14,778 nt of DNA. It comes from Methylococcaceae bacterium. GTDB taxonomy: Bacteria > Pseudomonadota > Gammaproteobacteria > Methylococcales > Methylomonadaceae. How positions within the stretch are numbered: the first letter of the stretch is position 1; every line of letters begins with the position of its first letter. The DNA lies in contig JAUYMX010000364.1 in NCBI GenBank assembly GCA_030699345.1, forward strand, positions 1 through 14,778, in the 5' to 3' direction. Position numbers and translations under genes: made by a program. The notes beneath the pieces are model-generated. The model was given only the letters and a program-made list of their open reading frames with translations, was not told the DNA's origin and ran no database searches. Below, piece by piece: positions 1-7,209 of this stretch.

Positions 1-2
1 CG

Positions 3-1769
3 GCAATTATTGAGCAACAACAAGCAGCAACCCGAAGCGCGAACAGCGATCACACAACTACTGAACATCAGCCACAAGCAGCAGTGGGCGGCACAGGCGT
101 TTTTAACGCGCCCTCGAGTTACCAATCAGGACGGTTATTAACCATTATCGAAGGCTCGCCGCACTGGACCGACAGCACGCTCGCCAGTATTGCTGAACAT
201 CAAGGGCACGCTCAAGCGCTAGCTGAAGGCTTTTTAGAATACGGAAAGACGGTATTAAACCACCTGCACGGACCTTTTGCTTGCTGTGTTCTGGTACCGG
301 ACGGTGATTACGCTTTGCTAGCCATCGATCGAATTGGCATCAGGCCGCTGGCGTTTTTTGCTGGCAACGATTTGCTGGTATTCGGTTCACAACTTGATCA
401 GATTATCGCTCACCCCGGCGTCGACGCTCAAATTGATCCGCAGGGTATTTTCAATTATCTCGACTTTCACATGGTGCCCAGTCCTGGCAGCATTTACACC
501 GGGATTAGTAAGCTGCAACCCGGCGAATGTGTGGAATTTGATCATGGACAAATTTCACGCAATTTTTATTGGCAGCTTGAACATAATGACAGCCATTATT
601 CCAAACAAGAACTGCTTGAGCAATTACACAGCCAGCTTGAACAAGCAACACAGAGCTGTAACCCCGACCAACACACAGGCGCTTTCCTAAGCGGCGGCCT
701 TGATAGCAGCACGGTTACCGGCGTATTTCAAAAACTTTCAGACCGGCCTATCGATGCGTTTTCAATCGGTTTTGATGCTGATGGTTATGACGAAATGGAA
801 TTCGCGCGCGCCACCGCCAAACATTTCAACGTTAAATTGCACGAATATTACGTGACGCCTGAAGATGTACTGGCTGCACTGCCGCTAATCGCTAAAACCT
901 ATGATGAACCGTTCGGTAATGCCTCCGCCATCCCTGCGTACTATTGCGCCAAATTTGCCCGCGAACAAGGCATAACCCAATTATTGGCAGGCGATGGCGG
1001 CGATGAGATTTTTGCCGGTAATGCCCGTTACGCAAAACAAAAAATGTTTGATCTTTATCGGCATATCCCTGGCGTTGCCAAAGCCGTATTGGAACCGTTA
1101 GCCTCTAATTTGCCATTGCTGGGTAAAGTCAAAAGCTATATCGAGCAAGCTAACATTCCAATGCCGGACCGTATGGAAACTTACAACTTCCTGCATCGCA
1201 CACCTTTGGAGGAGATTTTTTCAGAGGATTTCTTAAGCAAAATCAATCCGGAATTACCAATACAAAACTTAACAGAAACCTACAACCGCGCACCGACCGA
1301 TGAATTGATTAAACGCATGTTGTTTTTGGATGGTAAATTTACTCTAGCCGACAATGACCTGAGAAAAGTAAATCGCATGTGCGAGTTGGCGGGCATTAAC
1401 GTGCAATATCCGATGTTGCAAGAAAACATGGTGGAATTTGCCGCAACCATTCCATCGAAATGGTTGATGAAAGGCTTTGAGTTACGTTCATTTTATCGGG
1501 AAGGCATGAAAGATTTTCTAGCCAAAGAAACCCTGGACAAAAGTAAACAGGGCTTTGGTTTACCTTTTGGCGTTTGGATGAGTAGCAATGAGCAACTGCG
1601 CCAATTTGCCGAAGCCAACTTACAGGGCATTGCGCAACGCGGCATTCTTAATCCTGCCTACATAGACAACCTGATTAAAGCCCAGAAAGAAGGCCACGCC
1701 TCGTATTACGGAGTGATGATCTGGATATTGATTAGCCTTGAGCAATGGCTGGTTGCACATCAACATTAA
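3..1769 (+). CDS. Asparagine synthase-like (AsnB family) protein, 5' end outside window
   Basis: The reading frame is open to the left edge, so the true start lies upstream and the GTG at 84 is probably not the start. Residues below count from that GTG. The C-terminal half is a clear asparagine-synthase ATP-pyrophosphatase domain: PP-loop SGGLDSS at 203-209 and DGGDE at 304-308. Such domains adenylate a carboxylate before amide formation in the cytoplasm. The N-terminal half keeps the end of a class II glutaminase fold (GPFACCVLV, then DRIGIRPLAFF). Where relatives carry the NGEIYN glutamine-binding motif, this one reads EGSPHW, and the catalytic N-terminal Cys cannot be seen. It could be a true asparagine synthetase, an ammonia-using form, or a relative of the AsnB-like cyclases of beta-lactam or lasso-peptide pathways. 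The family is certain; the substrate is not. It stands alone, followed by repeat-rich noncoding DNA. Confidence 0.9.
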   Translation, partial: AIIEQQQAATRSANSDHTTTEHQPQAAVGGTGVFNAPSSYQSGRLLTIIEGSPHWTDSTLASIAEHQGHAQALAEGFLEYGKTVLNHLHGPFACCVLVPDGDYALLAIDRIGIRPLAFFAGNDLLVFGSQLDQIIAHPGVDAQIDPQGIFNYLDFHMVPSPGSIYTGISKLQPGECVEFDHGQISRNFYWQLEHNDSHYSKQELLEQLHSQLEQATQSCNPDQHTGAFLSGGLDSSTVTGVFQKLSDRPIDAFSIGFDADGYDEMEFARATAKHFNVKLHEYYVTPEDVLAALPLIAKTYDEPFGNASAIPAYYCAKFAREQGITQLLAGDGGDEIFAGNARYAKQKMFDLYRHIPGVAKAVLEPLASNLPLLGKVKSYIEQANIPMPDRMETYNFLHRTPLEEIFSEDFLSKINPELPIQNLTETYNRAPTDELIKRMLFLDGKFTLADNDLRKVNRMCELAGINVQYPMLQENMVEFAATIPSKWLMKGFELRSFYREGMKDFLAKETLDKSKQGFGLPFGVWMSSNEQLRQFAEANLQGIAQRGILNPAYIDNLIKAQKEGHASYYGVMIWILISLEQWLVAHQH

Positions 1770-1798
1770 AGGATGAGTTCAGGCAACTAAGATTGATG

Positions 1799-1870
1799 GT
1801 GTAGGGGCGAATTTATTCGCCCGGTTGGAATGGACCGAAGCTCACGAGGCGAATGAATTCGCCCCTACAC
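1799..1870. repeat. 72-bp palindromic repeat (GTAGGGGCGAAT type)
   Basis: The arms at 1799-1821 and 1848-1870 are inverted copies with one mismatch (GTAGGGGCGAATTTATTCGC against GTAGGGGCGAATTCATTCGC) around a 26-nt centre. Each arm also contains its own short palindrome (GGCGAAT..ATTCGCC). It begins 30 nt after the stop of the asparagine-synthase-like gene. The shape fits a nonautonomous palindromic repeat or REP/MITE-like unit, and the RNA could also act as a 3'-end hairpin. No transposase or clear target duplication was seen. Confidence 0.75.
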
Positions 1871-2200
1871 TGGATTTGCTGAATAGCGACGTTTTTTCTT
1901 ACATTTTTCGATTTATTTAGTGCCTAAAAAACACTGAATATCATGTTGTTTTTACGCAAAACACAATCCAAAACTTAATCTGTTTTTACTTTAGCAAGGC
2001 TCGTCCAACACCAGCAAGAAGTGCTTTTCTAACTTCAAGAATCGAGCGTAAGTATAGTGTTGTCAAAATACGACAACCCTCTCAAAGCCCCTATAATACT
2101 GGTGTTACGCCATTAAAATACAAATTAAACCACTTGTTTTACTGATTTATTTAGCAGATGATTGAGCCTCAATTTAAAAAAACCCACTTGAGAGTGCGTC
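1871..2200. other. AT-rich intergenic stretch, no gene seen
   Basis: No reading frame with coding character was found in this stretch. It holds runs of A and T, an inverted repeat GTTGTC-N7-GACAAC at 2059-2077 and a TATAAT at 2092-2097, listed separately. The rest looks featureless. Confidence 0.6.
2059..2097 (+). promoter_or_regulatory. Possible promoter with overlapping operator-like palindrome
   Basis: A perfect TATAAT lies at 2092-2097. About 16 nt upstream the -35 position falls inside the inverted repeat GTTGTC-N7-GACAAC (2059-2077), and no good TTGACA match is present. A repressor bound at the palindrome would cover the -35 region. The site could drive the small membrane peptide gene at 2201, leaving a leader of about 100 nt. 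This rests on motifs only. Confidence 0.3.
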
Positions 2201-2356
2201 ATGAAATTCATCAAAATTTTAATTTTATTGGTGGCTGTTTTTTCAATAGCAGGAATGGCTTTTTTTCAGCTGTGTTTACTGCTAATCAGCGCACTTTTTG
2301 CTAAGCAAACTTATCATCGACATAACTCACGGCACAATGGCTTAACCCTAATGTAA
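2201..2356 (+). CDS. Possible 51-residue single-pass membrane peptide
   Basis: This short frame starts at ATG with GAGAG about 7 nt upstream. It encodes one strongly hydrophobic segment (about residues 4-34, starting MKFIKILILLVAVFSIAGMA) followed by a basic, His/Arg-rich tail (about 35-46). This is the layout of a small inner-membrane protein, or of a signal peptide with a short remnant. A TATAAT box lies 104 nt upstream and an inverted repeat follows the stop. I do not recognise the family. A chance frame in AT-rich DNA is a real alternative, but the start signal and single clean hydrophobic helix make it worth listing. Confidence 0.4.
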   Translation: MKFIKILILLVAVFSIAGMAFFQLCLLLISALFAKQTYHRHNSRHNGLTLM

Positions 2357-2363
2357 CGCCAAG

Positions 2364-2420
2364 CAATCTCAATCTACATTCACCAACAATTGATGAGGCA
2401 ATCCTGTTAGATTGAGTTTG
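2364..2420. repeat. 13-bp inverted repeat downstream of the small peptide gene
   Basis: CAATCTCAATCTA at 2364-2376 pairs with TAGATTGAGTTTG at 2408-2420 at 12 of 13 positions around a 31-nt centre. The inner CTCAATCTA/TAGATTGAG part is perfect. It begins 8 nt after the stop at 2356 and could act as an RNA 3' hairpin. It is AT-rich and has no U-tract, so a classical terminator is unlikely. Confidence 0.4.
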
Positions 2421-2440
2421 CTATTGTTGGACAATAAGCC

Positions 2441-2635
2441 TTACTTCCCCGAATAAAACCACATCTGATGAACGCTGAGTAATATCTGCAATCCCATCAA
2501 AATCCCCATTAATGCGCCGCTGCCGATCACGACAAGCAAATGATGAATTGATTTTGGTAATAAACCAAGACAATAGAGCACCTCGAAAAACCTGCACTTC
2601 GACAGGCTCAGTGCAAACGGCATCTTACAAATCAA
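2441..2635 (-). pseudogene. Possible membrane-protein tail fused to a repeat element
   Basis: This leftward frame of 64 codons begins inside the repeat element at 2577-2698. Its first 20 or so residues are therefore just translated repeat. The remaining part, encoded at 2441-2576, reads like one hydrophobic helix (VVIGSGALMGILMGLQILL) with a short polar end and a stop. It may be the 3' end of a membrane-protein gene cut off by insertion of the repeat, or noncoding DNA that happens to be open. No family is recognised and no plausible start remains. Confidence 0.22.
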
Positions 2636-2698
2636 CCTGTTACGTTCGTCCGTCGTGAGCTTGTCGAACCATCAATGAGACAGGTTTTTCGAGGTACA
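2577..2698. mobile_element. MITE-like element, copy A
   Basis: Perfect 15-bp terminal inverted repeats ACCTCGAAAAACCTG (2580-2594) and CAGGTTTTTCGAGGT (2681-2695) bound this unit. Inside are shorter inverted blocks, CTTCGACAGGCTCAG on the left and GAGCTTGTCGAACC on the right. The same ends and inner blocks recur at 7261-7396, so this is a repeat family. The flanks CAATAG (2571-2576) and CAGTAG (2699-2704) match at 5 of 6 positions and may be a worn target duplication. It has no coding capacity of its own and would need a transposase in trans. Confidence 0.8.
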
Positions 2699-3008
2699 CA
2701 GTAGGCACTTTAGGCGATAGGGTTTCACTGGCACCGGCCGCCGCGAGTCGTTCTCGCGAAAGGTCCAAAACGTGGTGCGATCAGGAATCTGGCTGCTGTG
2801 GCGCAGCCCAACAAAGCGTTGAAAGCTTAGGCGGCCAGCAGTTGATACTCCATTTGTTCGTCGCTGATGTCGAGTTTTTCGAGGTGCCCATAAGTTCAGA
2901 TGAGTCTAACCGAATGGCATCTGTTCGACGATAATAAGTGAGTCCGGTTTTTCAAGATGCGGCGGCTATGAGGGATTTTAATTCATTCTGTCAAATTCAT
3001 TGAATAAT
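2699..3008. other. Noncoding stretch with repeat-element debris
   Basis: Apart from the transposase relic listed separately, no gene was seen here. A lone copy of the right terminus of the MITE-like family (GAGTTTTTCGAGGTGCCC) sits at 2872-2889. A more diverged look-alike (CCGGTTTTTCAAGAT) lies near 2945-2959 in the same orientation. Together with copy A to the left, this indicates several overlapping insertions and deletions upstream of the DUF502 operon. Confidence 0.5.
2730..2877 (-). pseudogene. IS5-family transposase fragment, frameshifted
   Basis: Reading leftward from about 2877, the frame gives ISDEQMEYQLL. One base later in phase it continues SFQRFVGLRHSSQIPDRTTF and WTFRE, ending near 2750. 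This is the conserved N-terminal block of IS5-type transposases (usual form SDE-x-Q-LLDRLSFxRFxGL...PD-x-T-x-W-x-FRE). In the present frame a TAA stop interrupts at the join. Restoring one base in CTGG-CCGCCTA would give LLDRLS and rejoin the two halves, so a single-base deletion explains the break. The catalytic DDE core and both ends of the element are missing. It is a dead remnant flanked by ends of the MITE-like repeat family. Confidence 0.75.
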
Positions 3009-3086
3009 ATGGGAGAAGGTAATTTAATGGGATACTTCTTGTTTAAGTCATGCCAGAGGAAACAGTTCCTTAGCTTTGTTGAATAG
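3009..3086 (+). other. Short upstream frame before the DUF502 gene (25 codons)
   Basis: An ATG at 3009 opens 25 codons (begins MGEGNLMGYFLFKS) ending in TAG, 15 nt before the DUF502 start and in the same phase. It has no convincing Shine-Dalgarno. It could be a leader peptide, a relic of a longer N-terminus, or chance; chance is the most likely. Confidence 0.15.
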
Positions 3087-3101
3087 ATTAGGAGTTTAAA
3101 T

Positions 3102-3725
3102 ATGCTTAGTTTTATTAAATCAAGTTTGAAATATTTTATAGTCGGTATTTTAGCGCTCATTCCGGTTGTTATTGTCATGCAGGTCTTAGTGTTTTTAGAG
3201 ACCATCCTAAGAGACTTCTTTATTTATATCTACGGATATTCCAACAATGTCTTTATAACCGTTCTGGCATTTACGCTTTCTTTTGTTGCCATTGCCTACA
3301 CGGGTTATAGGGTCACAGTCTCCGAAAAAATGTGGGTTCTGCATCAAGTTGAATTATTGATTAACCGGATTCCAATGATCAGGACGCTTTACAGGGTCAC
3401 TAAAAAGCTGGTCAACCTGCTGGGTAGTCAGGAAAAAAGCGCAGCCAAAGAAATTGTTTTTATTGAATATCCTAAAGATGGCTTGTGGGTGCCGGGTTAT
3501 GTCACCAATACGGTGGGCGAAATGCTGGTGGTTTATGTACCAACGTCTCCTAATCCAACTTCCGGGTTTACCGTTGTTGTGCATCAATCAAAGGTCGTAA
3601 AATCAAGTATGGATATTGAAGCCGTTACCAGTTTTATTGTCAGTGTGGGGGTTGATTTGCATCAAAGAGAGGAACTTGAGAAGCTTGGAGACTTTGGACA
3701 CGTCAAATCCATACCACATACTTAA
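3102..3725 (+). CDS. DUF502 family inner-membrane protein
   Basis: This 207-residue protein belongs to the DUF502 family of membrane proteins of unknown function. Two hydrophobic segments (about residues 9-34 and 50-69) place it in the inner membrane. The family hallmarks follow: an IPMIRTLYRVTKKLV block (90-104) and VPTSPNPTSG (146-155), then a hydrophilic C-terminal region. The start is fixed by TAGGAG (3088-3093) 8 nt upstream of ATG. The next gene starts 10 nt after its stop, so the two probably form one transcript. The family assignment is secure from the motifs. No biochemical role is established for the family that I can name. Confidence 0.9.
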   Translation: MLSFIKSSLKYFIVGILALIPVVIVMQVLVFLETILRDFFIYIYGYSNNVFITVLAFTLSFVAIAYTGYRVTVSEKMWVLHQVELLINRIPMIRTLYRVTKKLVNLLGSQEKSAAKEIVFIEYPKDGLWVPGYVTNTVGEMLVVYVPTSPNPTSGFTVVVHQSKVVKSSMDIEAVTSFIVSVGVDLHQREELEKLGDFGHVKSIPHT

Positions 3726-3735
3726 AGATGACGCT

Positions 3736-4092
3736 ATGAAAATGCTTATTTTTTCTTTTATTGCAGGTGCTTTTTTACTCTATTTTTTGAATATAGCGAT
3801 ATTAAAAACCCCATTACTCGATCTTCATTGGTCAATCCACGCAGGCCTAAGGTTTTTGATAGGATTTATTATATTAGGCGTCAGTTGTTTTTATACGCAT
3901 GCAATTAGATTTAAAACAGCTGTGTATATAACAGCTTGTATTGTCGCAATGGATTATATTTATGATTATTATGCACAAGCCCATAGGTTTAATTTGGAAA
4001 TAATATTACACGGAATTTTTATGATGGTATGGGGTGCAATTTTGGGCTACCTCACAGCAAAATCTATAAAAGAGAAATCAATTCGTAGTTAA
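3736..4092 (+). CDS. Small four-helix membrane protein, unknown function
   Basis: The likely product has 118 residues from ATG 3736 (MKMLIFSFIAGAFLL). A longer reading from an ATG at 3616 would overlap the DUF502 gene by 110 nt and add a non-hydrophobic leader, so the later start is preferred despite a weak ribosome site (AAAG at 3724-3727). Hydrophobic stretches at about 2-22, 37-57, 62-82 and 88-110 suggest four membrane helices with a basic C-terminus (KSIKEKSIRS). The 10-nt gap to DUF502 suggests co-translation and perhaps a shared job in the membrane. I do not recognise the family. The base composition is AT-richer than the neighbours. Confidence 0.7.
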   Translation: MKMLIFSFIAGAFLLYFLNIAILKTPLLDLHWSIHAGLRFLIGFIILGVSCFYTHAIRFKTAVYITACIVAMDYIYDYYAQAHRFNLEIILHGIFMMVWGAILGYLTAKSIKEKSIRS

Positions 4093-4246
4093 TTTATTGG
4101 AATTTGCTTTAACATTTTCAGTGTGGCTAAGTTTTACGGCGCCAATTTCATTTTTGCGGGCATTCAATGTGTGAAATGACATTCAGAGTCCATAACATAG
4201 ATAAACTAAAGCATAGGCATCTCAATAGACACCTGATGCACCGGAT

Positions 4247-5116
4247 TCATCGCAATAACAACAACGGCTTTTTGGTATTTAACAGCATTTTGGCGGTAAA
4301 GCTACCCAGCACCAAATCATGAATGCGGGTATGGCTAAAGGCCCCCATCACCGTTAAATCAATCGCATGTTGTGCCTGATAGTTACACAGCGCTTGCTCG
4401 GGTTTGCCTGGTAATAGTTGCGTAATCACTTCAAAGCCACCGGCGTTGTTCAGCTTGTCAGCGGCGGTCTGAAGCAATGGTTCCATCGTTGTCCCATCTT
4501 TACTGACGCATACCAGATGACAGACCAGGCCTTTATAAAGCGGGCTGGTCGCGACCATGTCGACGGCTTTATCGGCCGCCTTGCTACCGTCATAAGCAAT
4601 CATGATGCGTTGCGGCGCTTTAAACGCACCATTAACAACCAGTACCGGCTTGTGTAATGAACGGATAATAGATTCCAACTTGGCACCTAGTTTGTCCGCT
4701 TGATTTTCGTGAACTTTGCCGCGTAGACCAATAACCACTAAGCGCAGGCTGTCTTCAAGTTCTATCAGTGACTCTACCAAGCTGCCGTGGCGTTGATTGC
4801 TGATGGGTTCGGCGATACCGTTTTGAATAACGCGGTCTTTGGCAGCCTGCAATAGTTGTTTGCCTTGTTGCAGTCGTAACTTACTGAGCTGTTGTTCGGC
4901 GGCGGTTAATTCGTCGAGTAAGTGCTGCTGACTGTCCAAGCCGATATTGCCGGACAAGTCCAGGTGGGCAGCCGTCTCATGGTGATGGTCGATGATATGC
5001 AGCAGTTTTAACGGCGCATCGACACGTTGCGCGATCCAAGCGGCATAATCGCAGACGGCTTCAGTCAGTGACGAGCCATCAAGGCATGCCAGCACGAGGT
5101 TGGTATTCGTATTCAT
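4247..5116 (-). CDS. Tandem universal stress protein (UspA family)
   Basis: This 289-residue protein has two Usp folds in tandem. Domain 1 (about 5-163) starts NLVLACLDGSS and ends VLVVNG. Domain 2 (about 168-289) starts RIMIAYDGSKA and ends PLLLLR. The ATP-binding signature G-2x-G-9x-G(S/T) appears in domain 2 as GAFS (258-261), nine residues, then GS (271-272), with Ser at the second Gly. In domain 1 it is GLRG (130-133) with a spacing one residue too long, so domain 2 is the better nucleotide site. The ATG overlaps the TAA of the SulP gene (TAATG), with GAGAGG about 8 nt upstream, so translation is coupled to the transporter. A cytoplasmic Usp paired with SulP suggests a regulatory or stress-linked role; this is inferred from position. 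Confidence 0.92.
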   Translation of the reverse strand: MNTNTNLVLACLDGSSLTEAVCDYAAWIAQRVDAPLKLLHIIDHHHETAAHLDLSGNIGLDSQQHLLDELTAAEQQLSKLRLQQGKQLLQAAKDRVIQNGIAEPISNQRHGSLVESLIELEDSLRLVVIGLRGKVHENQADKLGAKLESIIRSLHKPVLVVNGAFKAPQRIMIAYDGSKAADKAVDMVATSPLYKGLVCHLVCVSKDGTTMEPLLQTAADKLNNAGGFEVITQLLPGKPEQALCNYQAQHAIDLTVMGAFSHTRIHDLVLGSFTAKMLLNTKKPLLLLR

Positions 5117-6609
5117 TAGTGGCCTCTCAGGACTTTTGCTATTTCTTCAGGTTTGTCGTGGATACCGAAACGATCAACGATAGTGGTTGTGGCTTCATTC
5201 ATGCCGATCACTTCCACCTCGGCGCCTTCACGGCGGAATTTGACGACGACTTTGTCCAATGCGGTCACTGAGGTAATGTCCCAGAAATGCGCGCGATGCA
5301 GGTCTATCACGACCTTTTCAACCGCCTCTTTAAAGTCAAAAGCAGCGGTAAATTTATTGGCTGAATTAAAGAACACTTGTCCGAACACCTGGTAGGTTCG
5401 CGTGCTGTTGTCTTCATCAAAATTGGATTCCACAACCATGAAATGGCTGATTTTGTTGGCGAAGAACAAGGATGCCAACAATACGCCGACAAAAACGCCG
5501 TAGGCTAAGTTATGCGTCCAGACCACCACTATCACTGTGGCAATCATCACGATATTGGTGGATAACGGGTGTTGTTTCAGATTGATCAGTGAGCTCCAGC
5601 TGAACGTGCCGATCGACACCATGATCATCACCGCTACTAAGGCTGCCATCGGGATTTTGGAAATCCATGCGTCCAAAAACACCACCATGATCAACAAAAA
5701 GCTACCGGCTATTAAGGTGGACAAGCGTCCGCGTCCGCCGGATTTGATATTGATTACCGACTGGCCGATCATCGCACAACCGGCCATGCCGCCCAGTAAG
5801 CCAGCGCCAATATTGGCTAAGCCTTGGCCTTTGCATTCGCGATTTTTATCGCTGTTGGTATCGGTCAGCTCATCGACGATAGTGGCGGTCATCAGTGATT
5901 CCAGTAAGCCGACTACAGCCAGCGGCAAGGAATATGGCAGGATAATCTGCAGAGTTTCCAGCGTCAGCGGCACTTCAGGCCAGAGGAATATCGGCAGCGT
6001 ATCGGGCAATTGCCCCATATCGCCGACCGTGTGAATGTCCAAATGCCAATAGATGGCAATAAACGTCATGCTGACGATACACACCAGCGGCGATGGTAAG
6101 GTCTTACCAATCACCGGGATATACGGAAACAAATAAATGATCGCCAAACCGCCCGCTGTCATTGCGTACACATGCCAGGTGACGTTAATCAATTCCGGCA
6201 GCTGCGCCATAAAGATTAATATCGCCAAGGCGTTTACAAAACCGGTTACTACCGAGCGAGAGACAAAACTCATCAGACTGCCGAGCTTTAGGTAACCTGC
6301 AATGATTTGCAACACGCCGGTCAACAGAGTGGCTGCCAGTAAATACTGCAAGCCGTGATCCTTCACCAAGGTCACCATCAACAACGCCATCGCACCGGTG
6401 GCTGCCGAGATCATGCCGGGACGGCCGCCAATAAACGCAGTAATCACCGCGATACAAAATGAAGCGTACAAACCGACTTTGGGATCAACACCGGCAATAA
6501 TGGAAAAGGCAATGGCTTCGGGAATGAGCGCCAGGGCAACGACTAAACCGGCCAAGACATCGCCACGGATGTTACCGAGCCAGTCCTGTTTTTTTGATAA
6601 AAAGAGCAT
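5116..6609 (-). CDS. SulP family anion transporter with STAS domain
   Basis: This 497-residue inner-membrane permease has the SulP opening signature (ALALIPEAIAFSIIAG, about 25-40), many hydrophobic segments to about 385, and the block LLGGMAGCAMIGQSVINIKS (271-290). A cytoplasmic STAS domain follows (about 405-497) with DLHRAHFWDITSVTALDK, where the Ser/Thr after DI is the usual modifiable position. SulP proteins move sulfate, bicarbonate or other anions, often with H+ or Na+; sequence alone does not settle the substrate. The start has AGGA 6-9 nt upstream. Its stop overlaps the start of the Usp gene, and a marR gene lies 123 nt upstream on the same strand, so the three may form one unit. 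Length and domain order are normal for the family. Confidence 0.92.
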   Translation of the reverse strand: MLFLSKKQDWLGNIRGDVLAGLVVALALIPEAIAFSIIAGVDPKVGLYASFCIAVITAFIGGRPGMISAATGAMALLMVTLVKDHGLQYLLAATLLTGVLQIIAGYLKLGSLMSFVSRSVVTGFVNALAILIFMAQLPELINVTWHVYAMTAGGLAIIYLFPYIPVIGKTLPSPLVCIVSMTFIAIYWHLDIHTVGDMGQLPDTLPIFLWPEVPLTLETLQIILPYSLPLAVVGLLESLMTATIVDELTDTNSDKNRECKGQGLANIGAGLLGGMAGCAMIGQSVINIKSGGRGRLSTLIAGSFLLIMVVFLDAWISKIPMAALVAVMIMVSIGTFSWSSLINLKQHPLSTNIVMIATVIVVVWTHNLAYGVFVGVLLASLFFANKISHFMVVESNFDEDNSTRTYQVFGQVFFNSANKFTAAFDFKEAVEKVVIDLHRAHFWDITSVTALDKVVVKFRREGAEVEVIGMNEATTTIVDRFGIHDKPEEIAKVLRGH

Positions 6610-6732
6610 GAGTTTCCTATGGGTAACTTAGCGCGGCGATCGATATTGCCGCGTTGGATTTAAGAAAAATACGTGGAATAACGGTTGCCCAGCAGCTGTT
6701 AACTGGGGGCTTACAGATGGGGCTAAGGCGAA

Positions 6733-7182
6733 CTATTCATCAGGAACCAGGTCTTCAGGTAAGACATTGTCGTTAATGCTGATTTTAATTCGCTCAAGCA
6801 GATTGGTAAGCTGTTCTTGCTCATTCGGAGACAGAGCGCAAAGCACCTGCGCCTCAACCGCATCGGCAATGTCCCAGAGTTCCTTCATCACAGTGTGCGC
6901 CTTAGGCAGCAGTTCGAGGCGATAAGCACGGCGATCTTCACTGTCTTTATTTCGTCTAACCAGCCCGGCCTCTTCCAGTAAGTCAATCTGCCGAGCCAAC
7001 GTAATCGGTTTGATTTCGAGAATATCGGCCAAATCTATTTGACGACAGTTTTCATTGTTGGACAGATGCACCAAAGCTCGCCATTGAGCATGGGTCAAGC
7101 CAATATTTTCGGCCTGCTTGTTAAAACGTTGACGAATGATGTGGCTGATTTCGTAACTGAGAAAACCGAATTTAGAATGCAT
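6733..7182 (-). CDS. MarR family transcriptional regulator
   Basis: This 149-residue protein has the MarR winged-helix layout: an N-terminal dimer helix (ISHIIRQRFNKQAENIGL), helix-turn-helix (RQIDLADILEIKPITLARQI, about 56-75), the wing (NKDSEDRRAYRLELLPKA, about 83-100) and a C-terminal dimer helix. MarR proteins bind palindromic operators as dimers and usually repress nearby genes until a ligand binds. Here the likely targets are itself and the downstream SulP-Usp pair. No clear Shine-Dalgarno precedes the ATG. An extended -10 lies about 28 nt upstream, so the mRNA leader would be very short. The inducer cannot be predicted. Confidence 0.9.
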   Translation of the reverse strand: MHSKFGFLSYEISHIIRQRFNKQAENIGLTHAQWRALVHLSNNENCRQIDLADILEIKPITLARQIDLLEEAGLVRRNKDSEDRRAYRLELLPKAHTVMKELWDIADAVEAQVLCALSPNEQEQLTNLLERIKISINDNVLPEDLVPDE

Positions 7183-7209
7183 AGGAAAAGAATATAATAA
7201 GCAGTAGGT

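Noticed and set aside
84..1769. GTG at 84 as the true start of the asparagine-synthase-like gene
   Set aside because: The frame stays open to the left edge with protein-like codons, and starting at 84 would remove the front of the glutaminase fold.
3616..3735. Upstream extension of the four-helix protein gene to ATG 3616
   Set aside because: It would overlap the DUF502 coding region by 110 nt and adds a non-hydrophobic leader. ATG 3736 gives a normal membrane N-terminus.
4093..4246. Terminator between the convergent membrane operon and Usp gene
   Set aside because: Only a weak ATTTCA/TGAAAT pairing with a long loop was found, with no U-tract.
5153..6034. Rightward frames opposite the SulP gene
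   Set aside because: They are antisense to a strongly conserved transporter gene and have no family resemblance.
6680..6705. CCCAG...CTGGG hairpin between marR and the SulP gene as a terminator
   Set aside because: The stem is only 5 bp with a long loop and no U-tract, and the genes are co-directional.
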